64,000 bases of DNA from DATARH01 sp963746885 (GTDB taxonomy: Bacteria; Pseudomonadota; Alphaproteobacteria; ATCC43930; CGMCC-115725). The notes beneath the pieces were generated by a model. That model was not told where the DNA came from. It made no database searches and was given only the letters and a program-made list of their open reading frames with translations. The stretch is from contig CAVVDM010000009.1 of NCBI GenBank assembly GCA_963746885.1, positions 124,001-188,000 on the forward strand, given 5' to 3'. The first letter of the stretch is position 1; each line of letters starts with the position of its first letter. Shown here in pieces: positions 48,901 to 57,433 of the stretch. The position numbers and the translations under genes are program-made.

Positions 48901-49431
48901 GGCGGCCGCGACCGCTTCAAGCGCGGTCTGCTGGTGCATCGGCTGCTGCAGAGCCTGCCCGAATTGCCGGCATCCGAGCGCGCGGCGGCGGCACGGCGCT
49001 TTCTCGCCCTGCCGGTGCACGGGCTGGCTATCGACGAGCAGGCCGACCTCTGCGCCGAGACCCTGGCCGTCCTCGCCGATCTGCGCCTTGCCGCGCTGTG
49101 GGGACCCGATTCGCGGGCCGAGGTGCCGGTGGTCGGGCTGATCGGCGACCATGCCGTGTCGGGCCAGATAGACCGGCTCGTCGTCACCGGGGAGCGCGTG
49201 CTGATCGTCGATTTCAAGACGGTTCGCCCCGCTCCCGCGAGCGAGGACGCAGTGCCAGCCCTCTATCTGCAGCAGCTGGCGACCTACCGCGCCGCGCTCG
49301 GCCGCATCTATCCCGACCGGCCGATCGAGTGCGCGCTATTGTGGACCGACGGCCCGCGACTGATGCGGCTCAGCCCCGACCTGCTGGACCGGCATTTGCC
49401 GGGTCCGCTGCTGCGACAGCGGCAAGGCTGA
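45985..49431 (+). CDS. addA: Double-strand break repair helicase-nuclease AddA
   Basis: A complete 1,148-residue AddA: UvrD-family superfamily 1 helicase plus C-terminal nuclease. Walker A 'AASAGTGKTRVLTDRLL', 'LTFTRAAAAEM', 'ILIDEAQDTN', 'GDAKQSIYSFQ', and 'LTVHGAKGLEAPVVFLPDT' are helicase motifs; 'LLYVALTRAQDRLYVCG' is motif VI. 'LIVDFKT' near residue 1075 marks the nuclease. GTG 45985 overlaps the addB stop (GTGA). In many relatives trxA follows; here hemC is convergent, with its stop immediately abutting the addA stop. Confidence 0.96.
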   Translation: MSRAADAEAIQQLALRPDESVWVAASAGTGKTRVLTDRLLALMLDGTDPAHILCLTFTRAAAAEMANRINQRLAAWTTLPPGGLEADLVKLTGRFPQDWEIARARQLFARVLDVPGGAKIATIHAFCQSLLRRFPLEAGVPPEFAVMDERSAKEALAEAAEAVINAARQERDTPGGLAEALALVARHAPEERFLALMEAIAAERGKLRQALAGGETALRRRLCACLDVPRDATTDSLVAAFCAPGAGDEAGLRKAAAALADGSSADQQRGACIARWCESPGQRGDLLDTYCAVFLTEKGFPRQTLITKSAAAKASPVDLCAILDAEAERVRRFVVARAGLALAEATVALVRLGAALLRAYEQRKRLHGLLDYDDLVSQALELLRRPGVAPWVLFKLDGGLDHILIDEAQDTNPEQWAIVAALAEEFFVGESSGERRRTVFAVGDAKQSIYSFQRADPAAFVEMRQHFQARVSAAKQAWTIVPLEISFRAAEPLLQAVDAVFRHADAADGVALDGSAIRHVAARAGQAGLVELWPPVLPEAEEEPDPASCEPHTRLARAVAATIAQWLATGERLEARGRALRPGDVMVLVRRRNAFVGDLLRALKRADVPVAGADRLLLSQQLAVQDLVALGRFLLLPEDDLTLATVLKGPLFGFSEDELFLLAYGRGEETLWSRLRRRAAEDLAVHAAAARLRALLARADFVPPFELYAEILGADGGRQAMLERLGPEAADPIEEFLALALAYEREHVPSLQGFLRWLVAGDIEVKRDFGERQRDEVRILTVHGAKGLEAPVVFLPDTMQLPDPRTPLLWSRTSGLPLWRPRGNLTAPFYQAERAVWRQRQLQEYRRLLYVALTRAQDRLYVCGWQTKKPVTEAPSWHALCAAGWRGTAEPVAFDTRPLVGERDGWTGEALRLSGAQTAPPSRERASAAVHPLGTVPGWALTPPPPEPSPPRPLVPSQPSGPEPATLSPLAAGGRDRFKRGLLVHRLLQSLPELPASERAAAARRFLALPVHGLAIDEQADLCAETLAVLADLRLAALWGPDSRAEVPVVGLIGDHAVSGQIDRLVVTGERVLIVDFKTVRPAPASEDAVPALYLQQLATYRAALGRIYPDRPIECALLWTDGPRLMRLSPDLLDRHLPGPLLRQRQG

Positions 49432-50391
49432 TCAGCCGAAGCCGAATTCCGGCCCGGCATCGCGGCGCAATCGCTCGCCGAGCTCGGTGCCGAGCGCCGC
49501 CGCGTCGCCGACCAGGCCCGATATCTGCCCGCGCCGCTCGCCCGCGCCGTCCGGCGTGAGCAGCAACGCGGCGAGGCTGAGGCGATCCGCGTCGATCGTC
49601 GCGAGCCCGCCGATCGGGGTGCGGCATGACCCGTCGAGCGCCGCCAGCATGGCCCGCTCGGCTGCGACGCAGGCCGCGCTTGCCGCATCGTGCAATGGCG
49701 CGAGGAGCTGCGACAACCCCGCATCCGCCGCCCGGCATTCGATCGCAAGCGCACCCTGGCCGACCGCCGGCAGCATCAGTTCGGGCGACAGGATCTCGCT
49801 GATCAGCCCGGCTTCGCCCAATCGTTCGAGGCCACTGAGCGCCACCACCAGCGCGTCGAACTCGCCGGACGCGAGCTTGGCGAGGCGCGTTCCGACATTG
49901 CCGCGCACTGGCTCCACCGCGAGGTCGGCGCGGTGCCGCAGCAGCTGGGCGCGCCGCCGCAGCGAGGCGGTGCCGATCCGCGCGCCGTGCGGCAAGTCGG
50001 CAAGGCCCAAACCGTCGTGCGACACCAGCGCATCGCGCGGATCGTCGCGCGCCAGGACGCAGCCGATCGCGAGGCCTTCCGGCAGCACCGTCTCCATGTC
50101 CTTCAGTGAATGCACCGCGAGATCGATGCGGCGGTCGAGCAGCGCTTCCTCGATCTCCTTGGTGAACAGGCCCTTGCCACCGATCTCGGCGAGCAGGCGG
50201 GTCAAGACGCGGTCGCCGGTGGTGTGGATCGGCACAATCTCGACGGCGCCCTCGGCGGCCAGATCGGGATGCGCAGCGCGCAGCCGGTCGCGGACCAGCC
50301 CGGCCTGGTACAGCGCCATCGGGCTGCCTCTGGTGCCTATGCGAACAGACCGGGCCGGCACGGATGCTCCTGCGGATATGGACGCTGTCAT
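49432..50391 (-). CDS. hemC: Hydroxymethylbilane synthase (porphobilinogen deaminase)
   Basis: A 319-residue HemC, which polymerises four porphobilinogen molecules into hydroxymethylbilane in tetrapyrrole synthesis. 'RIGTRGSPMALYQA' opens the catalytic region, 'IDLAVHSLKDMETVLP' and 'RIGTASLRRRAQL' hold substrate-binding Lys/Arg/Asp residues, and Cys256 in 'LDGSCRTPIGG' anchors the dipyrromethane cofactor. ATG 50391 was chosen over an upstream non-ATG start. It is alone here, not next to hemD or tsaD. Heme supply would support the oxidase encoded elsewhere in the window, but no direct link is seen. Confidence 0.96.
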   Translation of the reverse strand: MTASISAGASVPARSVRIGTRGSPMALYQAGLVRDRLRAAHPDLAAEGAVEIVPIHTTGDRVLTRLLAEIGGKGLFTKEIEEALLDRRIDLAVHSLKDMETVLPEGLAIGCVLARDDPRDALVSHDGLGLADLPHGARIGTASLRRRAQLLRHRADLAVEPVRGNVGTRLAKLASGEFDALVVALSGLERLGEAGLISEILSPELMLPAVGQGALAIECRAADAGLSQLLAPLHDAASAACVAAERAMLAALDGSCRTPIGGLATIDADRLSLAALLLTPDGAGERRGQISGLVGDAAALGTELGERLRRDAGPEFGFG

Positions 50392-50443
50392 AAACACCGA
50401 TTCCGGACGCGTCCGCAAATGTTGCGGGCCTGCGGCGCGCCGG

Positions 50444-51733
50444 CTACGGCGGCGAGATCGTCATCGGCGGCGGCGTCAACGGCAACACGTGCAGCAGCGC
50501 CAGCCAAAAAATCGCAAAGCCGACGGAAAGAACGACGATCGGGACCCCGGCGCGGGCATATTCGCGAAAGCTGAGTCGCGCGCCCATCCGCTCGGCCCGC
50601 TCGGCGATCAGCAGATTGGTCAGGCTGCCGGTCAACAGCAGGCTGCCGGCAAGCGTCGACAGCAGCCCCAGGGCGTAGAACACCCCGGCGGGCGGGTTCG
50701 GCCAGATCTGCAGTAGCAAAATCGCCGAGGAGACGCTGCCGATCGCGTTGCTGGTCACCGCGGCGAACGGAAACAGCACCATCAAGTTGTTCGGCAATAG
50801 CCCGTGGCCGTCGAGGAACGACAATAGCTGGGCGGCGACCCCGGTGTCGTTGAGCTGGCCGGTAATGGCGAACAGGCAGGACACGAACAGCAGGAGCGGC
50901 CAATCGACCGTCGCAATCATCGTGCGGCTGGTGATCTTGCGATTGGCGAGCAGCAGGGCCGCGATGATCAGCGCGCCGATCTCGCGCGGCAGCGGCGTCG
51001 CGAACAGGATCAGCAGCGCCAGCACGGCGACTCCGCCCTTGATCGTCTGGTTGCGGTCGAGGGGATGCGTCGTGACGGCCGGTATCGCCGCCGCGTCGGC
51101 CGGCGGCTCGGCTTGCAGCCGGCGGCGCCACTGCAGCCACACCACCGTGAAGACGATGCCCAGCGCGACCAGCGCCGGGACGCCGCAGATCAGCAGAAAC
51201 CTCCAGAAATCGAGCCGGCCGATCGCGCCCAGGAGGATGTTCTGCGGGTTGCCGATCAGCGTCGCCGACGAGCCGGCATTGGCCGAGGCCGCGAGCGCGA
51301 TCGCAAACGGGCGCGGGTCGAGGCCGCGGCGCTGCGCGGTGGCGATCAGCACCGGCGCGATCGTGATGATCAGGATGTCGTTGGCGAGCACTGCCGACAG
51401 GCCGCCGCCGATCGCCACGGTCAGTGCCAGCAATGCCGCCGTGCCGCCGCGCCGCTCGGCGCCCTTCCGTTCGACCATCGTGCGGGCGCACAAATCGATA
51501 AACCCCAATTCGGCGAACTGCGCCGAGATGATCATCATCGCGAACAGCAGCGCCAGGGTCGGCATGTCGACGGCGCTGCCGAAATCGTCGAGCGTCATCT
51601 GGCCGGTCGCCAGCAGCGTGATCACCGCGAGCAGCGCAATGCCGGTGCGGTCGACCTGCAGCCAGGCGATCCGCCCGGCGGCCATGCCGATATAGGTCAG
51701 CACCAGGATCAGGAGGACGAAGGCGACGTGCAT
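50444..51733 (-). CDS. SLC13/ArsB-type anion or Na+/H+ transporter
   Basis: A 429-residue integral membrane protein of the ion-transporter superfamily (ArsB/NhaD/CitMHS/SLC13). Two related halves can be seen: 'AGSSATLIGNPQNILLGA', the discontinuous-helix motif with NPQN, and in the second half 'AVTSNAIGSVSSAIL'. About eleven hydrophobic segments are present, with the near-symmetric 'LTGSLTNLLIAERA' late in the protein. The transported ion (arsenite, dicarboxylate, sulfate or sodium) cannot be read from sequence. ATG 51733 is used. It precedes hemC on the same strand by 52 bases. Confidence 0.85.
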   Translation of the reverse strand: MHVAFVLLILVLTYIGMAAGRIAWLQVDRTGIALLAVITLLATGQMTLDDFGSAVDMPTLALLFAMMIISAQFAELGFIDLCARTMVERKGAERRGGTAALLALTVAIGGGLSAVLANDILIITIAPVLIATAQRRGLDPRPFAIALAASANAGSSATLIGNPQNILLGAIGRLDFWRFLLICGVPALVALGIVFTVVWLQWRRRLQAEPPADAAAIPAVTTHPLDRNQTIKGGVAVLALLILFATPLPREIGALIIAALLLANRKITSRTMIATVDWPLLLFVSCLFAITGQLNDTGVAAQLLSFLDGHGLLPNNLMVLFPFAAVTSNAIGSVSSAILLLQIWPNPPAGVFYALGLLSTLAGSLLLTGSLTNLLIAERAERMGARLSFREYARAGVPIVVLSVGFAIFWLALLHVLPLTPPPMTISPP

Positions 51734-51936
51734 GCGCAAATAATTGCAAAGTTGACGCTATCATAGGGCGAGCACGGTGCCGCAGGGCAGGCCTCGTCCG
51801 ACTTGCCACGGTTTTGCGCCCCGGCGTGGCGCCCGTGCCACGCCGGGGCGGTCGGGGGCGACCGTTCCGCAGGCGGGCGATCGGCAGGGCTGCTTCTGGT
51901 GCCCCGACGGCGATCAGTTGCTATATGATGTGCGGC

Positions 51937-54234
51937 ATGACCGATCTCCTCGCCGAACGCTCTCTCCCCCCCGAGCCGCCGATGCCGCTCCACGCCGGCC
52001 TCAACGAGGCGCAATGCCGCGCCGTCGAGGCGGTCGACGGCGCCGTGCTGGTGCTGGCCGGCGCCGGCACCGGCAAGACGCGGGTATTGACGACGCGGCT
52101 GGCGCATATCCTGGCGAGCGGGCGCGCCTATCCCGGCGAAATCCTGGCCGTCACCTTCACCAACAAGGCGGCGCGCGAGATGAAGGAGCGCCTCGAGGCG
52201 ATGGTCGGACGCGCTGCCGACGGGGTGTGGCTCGGCACGTTTCACGCGATCGCCGCCCGCATCCTGCGGCGCCATGCCGAGGCGGTCGGCCTCACGGCGA
52301 ATTTCACGATCCTCGACAGCGACGATCAGCTGCGCCTGCTGAAGCAGATCATCGCCGCCGCCAATCTCGACGAGCGGCGCTGGCCGGCGCGCCTGCTGCT
52401 CGGCATCATCGAGCGCTGGAAGGACCGCGGCCTCACCCCCGACAAGGTGCCGGCGGAGGATGCCGCCGACTATCGCCGACGGCCGCGCGGTGGCGCTGTA
52501 CCGCGCCTATCAGGAACGCCTCGCAACCGTGAACGCGGTCGATTTCGGCGACCTTCTGCTGCACAATTTGACGCTGTTCAGCGCCAACCCCGAGATCCTC
52601 GCGACCTATCAGCGGCGCTTTCGCTATCTGCTGGTCGACGAGTACCAGGACACCAATGTCGCGCAATATCTGTGGCTGCGGCTGCTGGCGCAGCATCACA
52701 GCAATTTGTGCTGCGTCGGCGACGACGACCAGTCGATCTACAGCTGGCGCGGCGCCGAGATCGGCAACATCCTGAGGTTCGAGAGCGATTTCCCGGGCGC
52801 GCTGATCGTGCGGCTGGAGGAGAATTACCGCTCGACGCCGGAGATCCTCGCTGCCGCGGCCGGGGTCATCGCGCACAATCGCGGCCGCCTCGGCAAGACG
52901 CTCTGGACCCGCGCCGGAGAGGGCGACAAGGTCCTGGTGCGCGGGGTGTGGGACGCCGAGCAGGAGGCGCGCTGGGTCGGCGATGAAATCGAGGCATTGC
53001 ACCGCAAGCAGCACGCGCTGAAGGAGATCGCGATCCTGGTGCGCGCCGGCTTTCAGACCCGCGAATTCGAGGAGCGCTTCATCGCATTGGCGCTGCCGTA
53101 TCGCGTGATCGGCGGCCCGCGCTTCTACGAGCGCCAGGAGATCCGCGACGCGCTCGCCTATCTGCGGCTGGTGCGCCAGCCGGTCGGACGACCTCGCCTT
53201 CGAGCGCATCGTCAACATGCCGCGCCGCGGCATCGGCACCGCGACATTGCAGTTGCTGCATCGCGGCGGCCCGCGCCAAGTCGCGTGCCGCTGGTCGAGG
53301 CGGCGCGGCGGCCTCATTGCCGGCGACGCGCTCGGGCGGGCCGGCGCGCAACGCGCTGGCCGCCTTCATCGCCGCGTTCGACCGCTGGCGCGGCGAGGCC
53401 GAGCGCCAGTCGCACACCGACCTCGTGCAGATCGTGCTCGACGAAAGCGGCTATACCGGCATGTGGCAGGCGGACAAGTCGCCCGATGCGCCGGGAAGGC
53501 TGGAAAACCTCAAGGAACTGGTCGTCGCGATGGCCGAGTTCGATAACCTCGCCGGGTTTCTCGAACATGTCAGCCTGGTGATGGACAACGCCGTCGACAG
53601 CGCCGGCGACATGGTCAATCTGATGACGCTGCACAGTGCCAAGGGGCTCGAATTCGACACGGTGTTTCTGCCGGGCTGGGAGGAGGGGCTGTTCCCCAGC
53701 CAGCGCTCGGTCGAGGAGCACGGGCTGAAGGGTCTCGAGGAAGAGCGTCGCCTCGCCTATGTCGGGCTGACCCGGGCGCGGCGCCGCGCCTTCGTGTCGT
53801 TTGCCGCCAACCGCCGCATCCACGGCCAATGGCAGAGCGCGGCGCGCTCGCGCTTTATCGACGAGTTGCCGGCGGCGCAGATCGACATGGTGACCGAGAC
53901 CGGGCTCGGCGCGGCGCCGTCCTGGGCCGGCGTCGGCGCGGCGCGCCAGCGGCTCGGGCAGCTGGGCCGGTTCGTCGCCCGGCTGGGGAACGGCCTGGGA
54001 GCAGGCGCGCGACGCCCGTAATCAGCCGCCGCCCGCCGCTGATCGAGAGCACGCCGACTGCCGCGGCGCGGCCAGGAGATCCGCCGGGTCGGCGGCTTCG
54101 CCATCGGCGACCGGGTGTTCCACCAGAAATTCGGCTACGGCACGGTGCGCGCGGTCGAGGACAACAAGCTGGCGATCGATTTCGAGCACGCCGGCGACAA
54201 GAAGGTCATGGACGCCTTTGTCGAGCGCGCGTGA
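51937..54234 (+). CDS. UvrD/PcrA-type DNA helicase (about nine frameshifts)
   Basis: A 3'-5' superfamily 1A helicase of about 760 residues. Motif I 'LAGAGTGKTRVLTTRLAH', 'VTFTNKAAREMKERL' (Ia), 'LLVDEYQDTN' (II), 'GDDDQSIYSWRGAE' (III), 'RLEENYRST' (IV), 'NLMTLHSAKGLEFDTVFLPG' (V) and 'AYVGLTRARRR' (VI) are all present. The C-terminal 'VFHQKFGYGTVRAVEDNKL' is the PcrA-type Tudor-like domain. Extra bases near 52471, 53187, 53266, 53287, 53312, 53333, 53981, 54033 and 54072 cycle the frame 1-2-0 repeatedly, always in the same sense. No stop occurs in the corrected frame. The stop at 54232-54234 overlaps an alternative GTG start of prmA. Confidence 0.85.
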
Positions 54235-54245
54235 CGTCACGGTGG

Positions 54246-55131
54246 ATGATGACCGGCGCGCTGCGGATTGTTAGCGAAATCGAGGGGGTCGAGGCGGCGT
54301 TCGCCGTCGCGGCGCTGCTCGACGAGGTTGCCGCCGCGGTCAGCGCCTTCGAGGCCGCTACCGACAGCACCTTGTGGCGGGTCGAGGCATATCCGCGGGC
54401 GGCGGTGCTCGATGCGGCGCTTGAGGTGCGGCTGGCGCTGGCGGCGGCTGGAGCGGGCGGGCGGCTCGTCCATATCGCCGAGGAACGATTGGCGGAGCGC
54501 GACTGGCTGGCGGAAAACCGCCGCGCCTTTCCGCCGGTGCGGATCGGGCGGTTTTTCGTGCACGGCTCGCATTGGCGGGACAAGCCGCCGCCCGGCTCGA
54601 TTGCGATCGAGATCGATGCGGCTACGGCGTTCGGCACCGGTGAGCATCCCTCGACCCGCGGCGTGCCTGCTGGCGCTCGACGCGCTGGCGCGGCGGCGGC
54701 ATTTCCGGCATCCGCTCGATATCGGCACCGGCAGCGGCGTGTTGTCAATCGCCGCCGCCAAGCTCTTGCATCGCACGGTGCTGGCGAGCGACATCGATTG
54801 CGCCTCGGTGCGGGTCGCGGCGCACCATGTCCGGCGCAACGGGCTCGCCGGGCAGGTGCGCTTGGTCTGCGCGCCGGGCTATCGCAGCCGGGCGGTGCGG
54901 GGCGGCATGCCTTACGACCTGATCTTCGGCAACATCCTGGCGCGACCGCTGGCGCTGATGGCGCGCGATCTCGCCCGCGTTCTGGCGCCGGGCGGGGTCG
55001 CGGTGCTGGCCGGGCTCCTGCGACGCCAGGAGGCGCAGGTGCTGATGCCGCACCGCGCGCTGGGCCTGTCGCTGCAGCGCCGCCTCGTGATCGACGGCTG
55101 GTCGACGCTGATCCTGCGGCGCGGCGCTTGA
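54246..55131 (+). CDS. prmA: Ribosomal protein L11 methyltransferase-like protein (frameshifted)
   Basis: A PrmA-family SAM-dependent methyltransferase of about 294 residues, expected to trimethylate ribosomal protein L11. The N-terminal domain precedes 'FGTGEHPSTRGCLLALDAL' (after dropping an extra G near 54663), then SAM motif I 'LDIGTGSGVLSIAAAKLL', 'ASDIDCASVRVA', and 'YDLIFGNILARPLALMA' with the NILA signature (N[IP]LA). The final 'WSTLILRR' is usual. ATG 54246 or 54249 is used; GTG 54231, overlapping the helicase stop as GTGA, is an equally possible start. A cytoplasmic housekeeping enzyme, often next to a helicase in related genomes. Confidence 0.85.
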
Positions 55132-55186
55132 AGGCGGCGCGGCGCGGCGTCATGCTGCGTCACGATGACACGAGCGGAGGAGCGCG

Positions 55187-56624
55187 ATGAGCACGCTGCC
55201 GGCGACCGGCCTCGTCGCGGTCGTCAAGCGCGATTGCCCGACCTGTGTGATGACGGCGTCGGTGCTTGGCGAATTGGCGCGACGCGCCGGCATCACGGTC
55301 TATAGCCAGGACGATCCCAATTTTCCCGACACCGTGCCGCTGCGCGAAGGCGATCTGACGCTCGAAATGTCGCATCGGCTGAAGATCGAGATCGTGCCGA
55401 CCCTCATTCGCTTCGAGGGCGGGCACGAGGTGGCGCGCACGTATGGCTGGGACCGCGGCGAGTGGGAGCGGCTTTCGGGCGTTGCCGATCTCGGCCGCGA
55501 CCTGCCGGAGTTCGCAACCCGGCTGCGGCGCCAAGAACATCGAGCCGGGCGTCATCGAGCGCCTCAAGGTGCGGTTCAACGAGACCGGGCTCAAATCGCG
55601 CCGCATCGCGCTCGGCGACGAGGAGGATGTCGAGGAGGCAATGTTCGCGCGCGGTTGGTCGGACGGCCTGCCCCTGGTGCCGCCGACCGAGGAGCGCGTC
55701 CTGCGCATGCTCGACGGCACCGCGCGCGACCCGCAGGAGGTCGTCGGCCTCGTGCCGCCGGCGCTCGCCGCGGCGACGGTCGAGAAGATCGCGATCAACG
55801 CGGTGATGGCCGGCTGCAAGCCGGAATACCTGCCGGTCGTGCTGGCGGCGGTCGAGGCGGCGCTCGACGAGCGCTTCGCGATGCACGGCGTCCTGGCGAC
55901 GACGCAATTTGCCGGGCCGGTGGTCGTCGTCAACGGCCCGGTCCGCCGCCATATCGGTATGAACGCCAAGGGCAACGCGCTGGGGCAAGGCAACCGCGCC
56001 AACAGCTCGATCGGCCGCGCCCTGCAGCTCGTGATCCGCAACATCGGCGAGGGCCGGCCGCAGGAAGTCGACCGCGCCACCCTCGGCAACCCCGGCAAGC
56101 TCGGCTACTGCTTCGCCGAGGACGAGGAGGGCTCGTGCTGGGAGCCGCTGTCGGTTGAGCGCGGCATCAAGCCCGGCATCTCGGCGGTGACGGTATTCGC
56201 GGGTTTCGGGCTGCAGGGCGTCGTCGACCAGAAGTCGCGCGAGCCCGAAAGCCTGGCGCGCAGCATGGCGGAATCGCTGAAGGCGATCCAGAGCGTCAAG
56301 CTGGCGCCGGCCTGCGATGCGCTGCTCGTGATCTGCCCCGAGCACGAGCGCACGTTCCGCAATGCCGGCTGGTCGAAGGCGCGGCTCTACGAAGAACTTT
56401 ACCGGCTGTGCGAAATCCCCGGCGAGGAATTGGTCGCCGGCGCCAAGGGCATCGCCGAGGGTGGCCCGCCCTCGCTTGCCGGCAAGACCGTCAACAAATT
56501 CCGTCCCGGCGGGCTGATGATCATCCGCGCCGGCGGCGGCGCCGGGATGTTTTCCGGCATCATCGCCGGCTGGTCCTCCGGGGCCCGCGGCAGCATTCCC
56601 GTAACCAAGGAGGTGAAGCCATGA
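55187..56624 (+). CDS. Thioredoxin-fold protein with CPTC and PGCG motifs, partner of the UGSC selenoprotein (frameshifted)
   Basis: About 478 residues. The N-terminal ~115 residues form a thioredoxin-like domain with the redox motif C17-P-T-C20 and a cis-proline-like 'IVPTLIRFEGG'. A linker with 'LPEFQPGCGAKNIEPGV' appears once an extra G near 55514 (TTCgCAA) is dropped. The large C-terminal domain has 'ARGWSDGLPLVPPTEERV', 'VMAGCKPEYLPVVLAAVEA' and an end rich in glycine ('IIRAGGGAGMFSGIIAGW'); I do not recognise its reaction. GGAGGAG precedes ATG 55187. The stop overlaps the ATG of the selenoprotein gene (ATGA), strong evidence that the two are one system. I infer it reduces or receives electrons from the selenoprotein. 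Confidence 0.8.
56607..56615 (+). promoter_or_regulatory. Ribosome binding site of the UGSC selenoprotein gene
   Basis: AAGGAGGTG, a near-perfect anti-Shine-Dalgarno match, lies five bases before ATG 56621, inside the end of the upstream gene. It fixes the start and shows the frame interrupted by TGA is a real, efficiently translated gene. Confidence 0.85.
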
Positions 56625-57133
56625 CCGTGCTTCTCGACCCGACCTCGGAGCGAAGTCCGACACAGCGGCCGCGCCTGCCCCGGCCGGACAGCCTCGACGG
56701 GCTGACGATCGGCCTCTTGGACATCGCCAAGCCGCGCGGCGACGTGTTCCTCGACCGCCTCGACGAGCGGCTCCGCGAGCGCGGCGTCGCGGTCCGGCGT
56801 TATGCGAAGCCGACCAACACCCGCCCGGCGCCGCTGCCGTTGCAGCAGCAGATCGCGACCGAGGTCAACCTCGTCATCGAGGGGCTCAGCGACTGAGGGT
56901 CCTGCATATCGTGCTGTACGCATGACATGGCAGAACTCGAAGCGCGCGGCATCCCGACGGTCGGGGTGGCGACGACCGAATTCATCGAGGGGGCGAAGGC
57001 ACAGGCCAAGTCGCTCGGTACCGACCCGGCTCTCGTGTTCATCCCGCATCCGGTGCAGGATCGCACCGACGACGAATTGCGCGCGCTCGCCGACGCGCAT
57101 TTCGACGCGATCGTCAAGCTGCTGGTGCGGTAG
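56621..57133 (+). CDS. UGSC family selenoprotein (TGA at 56894-56896 read as selenocysteine)
   Basis: Reading the in-frame TGA as selenocysteine gives a 170-residue protein that ends at TAG 57131-57133. The motif at residues 92-99 is U-G-S-C-I-S-C-C, preceded by 'EVNLVIEGLSD' and followed by 'THDMAELEARGIPTVGVATT'. Sequence on both sides is well conserved in style: 'GLTIGLLDIAKPRGDVFLD' upstream, 'FIEGAKAQAKSLG' and 'FIPHPVQDRT' downstream. A normal call ends at residue 91 and leaves a 68-residue orphan from ATG 56927. From memory, a UGSC-motif selenoprotein family exists in bacteria, with CGSC counterparts; function is unknown, and a thiol/selenol redox role is inferred. It overlaps the thioredoxin-like gene by ATGA. 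A strong ribosome site and a SECIS-like hairpin support it. Confidence 0.88.
56899..56926 (+). promoter_or_regulatory. Bacterial SECIS-like hairpin
   Basis: Directly after the TGA, bases 56899-56908 pair with 56917-56926: three pairs, a C/T mismatch, three pairs, an A/C mismatch, two pairs. The eight-base loop is TCGTGCTG (56909-56916). The loop has a GU and a G about 15-17 bases after the UGA, as expected for SelB-binding bacterial SECIS elements within the coding region. It is a hand-drawn fold; no energy was calculated. Confidence 0.6.
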
Positions 57134-57144
57134 GCGCGCGAGAC

Positions 57145-57390
57145 GTGGCGGGCTGGCGCAGATGGTGGCACTACGCAGTGACGGGCGGCGTGCCGCGGCG
57201 CGCGCTCACCGCTGCGGTCATCGTCGGTAGCGTGCTCAACCTGATCAATCAGGGTGACGCGCTGTTCGGCGACCGGCCGCTCGACTGGACCAAGCTGCTG
57301 CTGACCTATCTCGTGCCGTATTGCGTGACGACCTATGGCGCCGTGTCGTTCCGCGCGGCGATGGCGCGGTCCGTCGAGCGGTCGGGGTAG
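57145..57390 (+). CDS. nrtS: NrtS family small membrane protein (nitrate/nitrite transporter)
   Basis: An 81-residue protein with two membrane helices: 'ALTAAVIVGSVLNLINQGDA' and 'LLTYLVPYCVTTYGAVSF'. The phrases 'LNLINQGD' and 'YLVPYCVTTYGA' are characteristic of NrtS, a small nitrate/nitrite transporter. It starts at GTG 57145, 11 bases after the selenoprotein stop, so it is probably on the same transcript. It faces the convergent ABC importer genes. Whether nitrate uptake is linked to the redox pair is not known. Confidence 0.8.
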   Translation: MAGWRRWWHYAVTGGVPRRALTAAVIVGSVLNLINQGDALFGDRPLDWTKLLLTYLVPYCVTTYGAVSFRAAMARSVERSG

Positions 57391-57433
57391 GGTGCGGACT
57401 CGGTGGCGGCCGGCAGCGACGCGCCGGCGGGGA

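Noticed and set aside
52460..54234. Programmed +1 frameshifting in the helicase gene
   Set aside because: Nine shifts with no shared slippery heptamer or stop codon at the shift sites; the same pattern occurs in unrelated genes. Sequence error is simpler.
56927..57133. A separate 68-residue gene starting at ATG 56927
   Set aside because: There is no ribosome site before it, and the frame is continuous with the upstream gene through the TGA; it is the C-terminal part of the selenoprotein.
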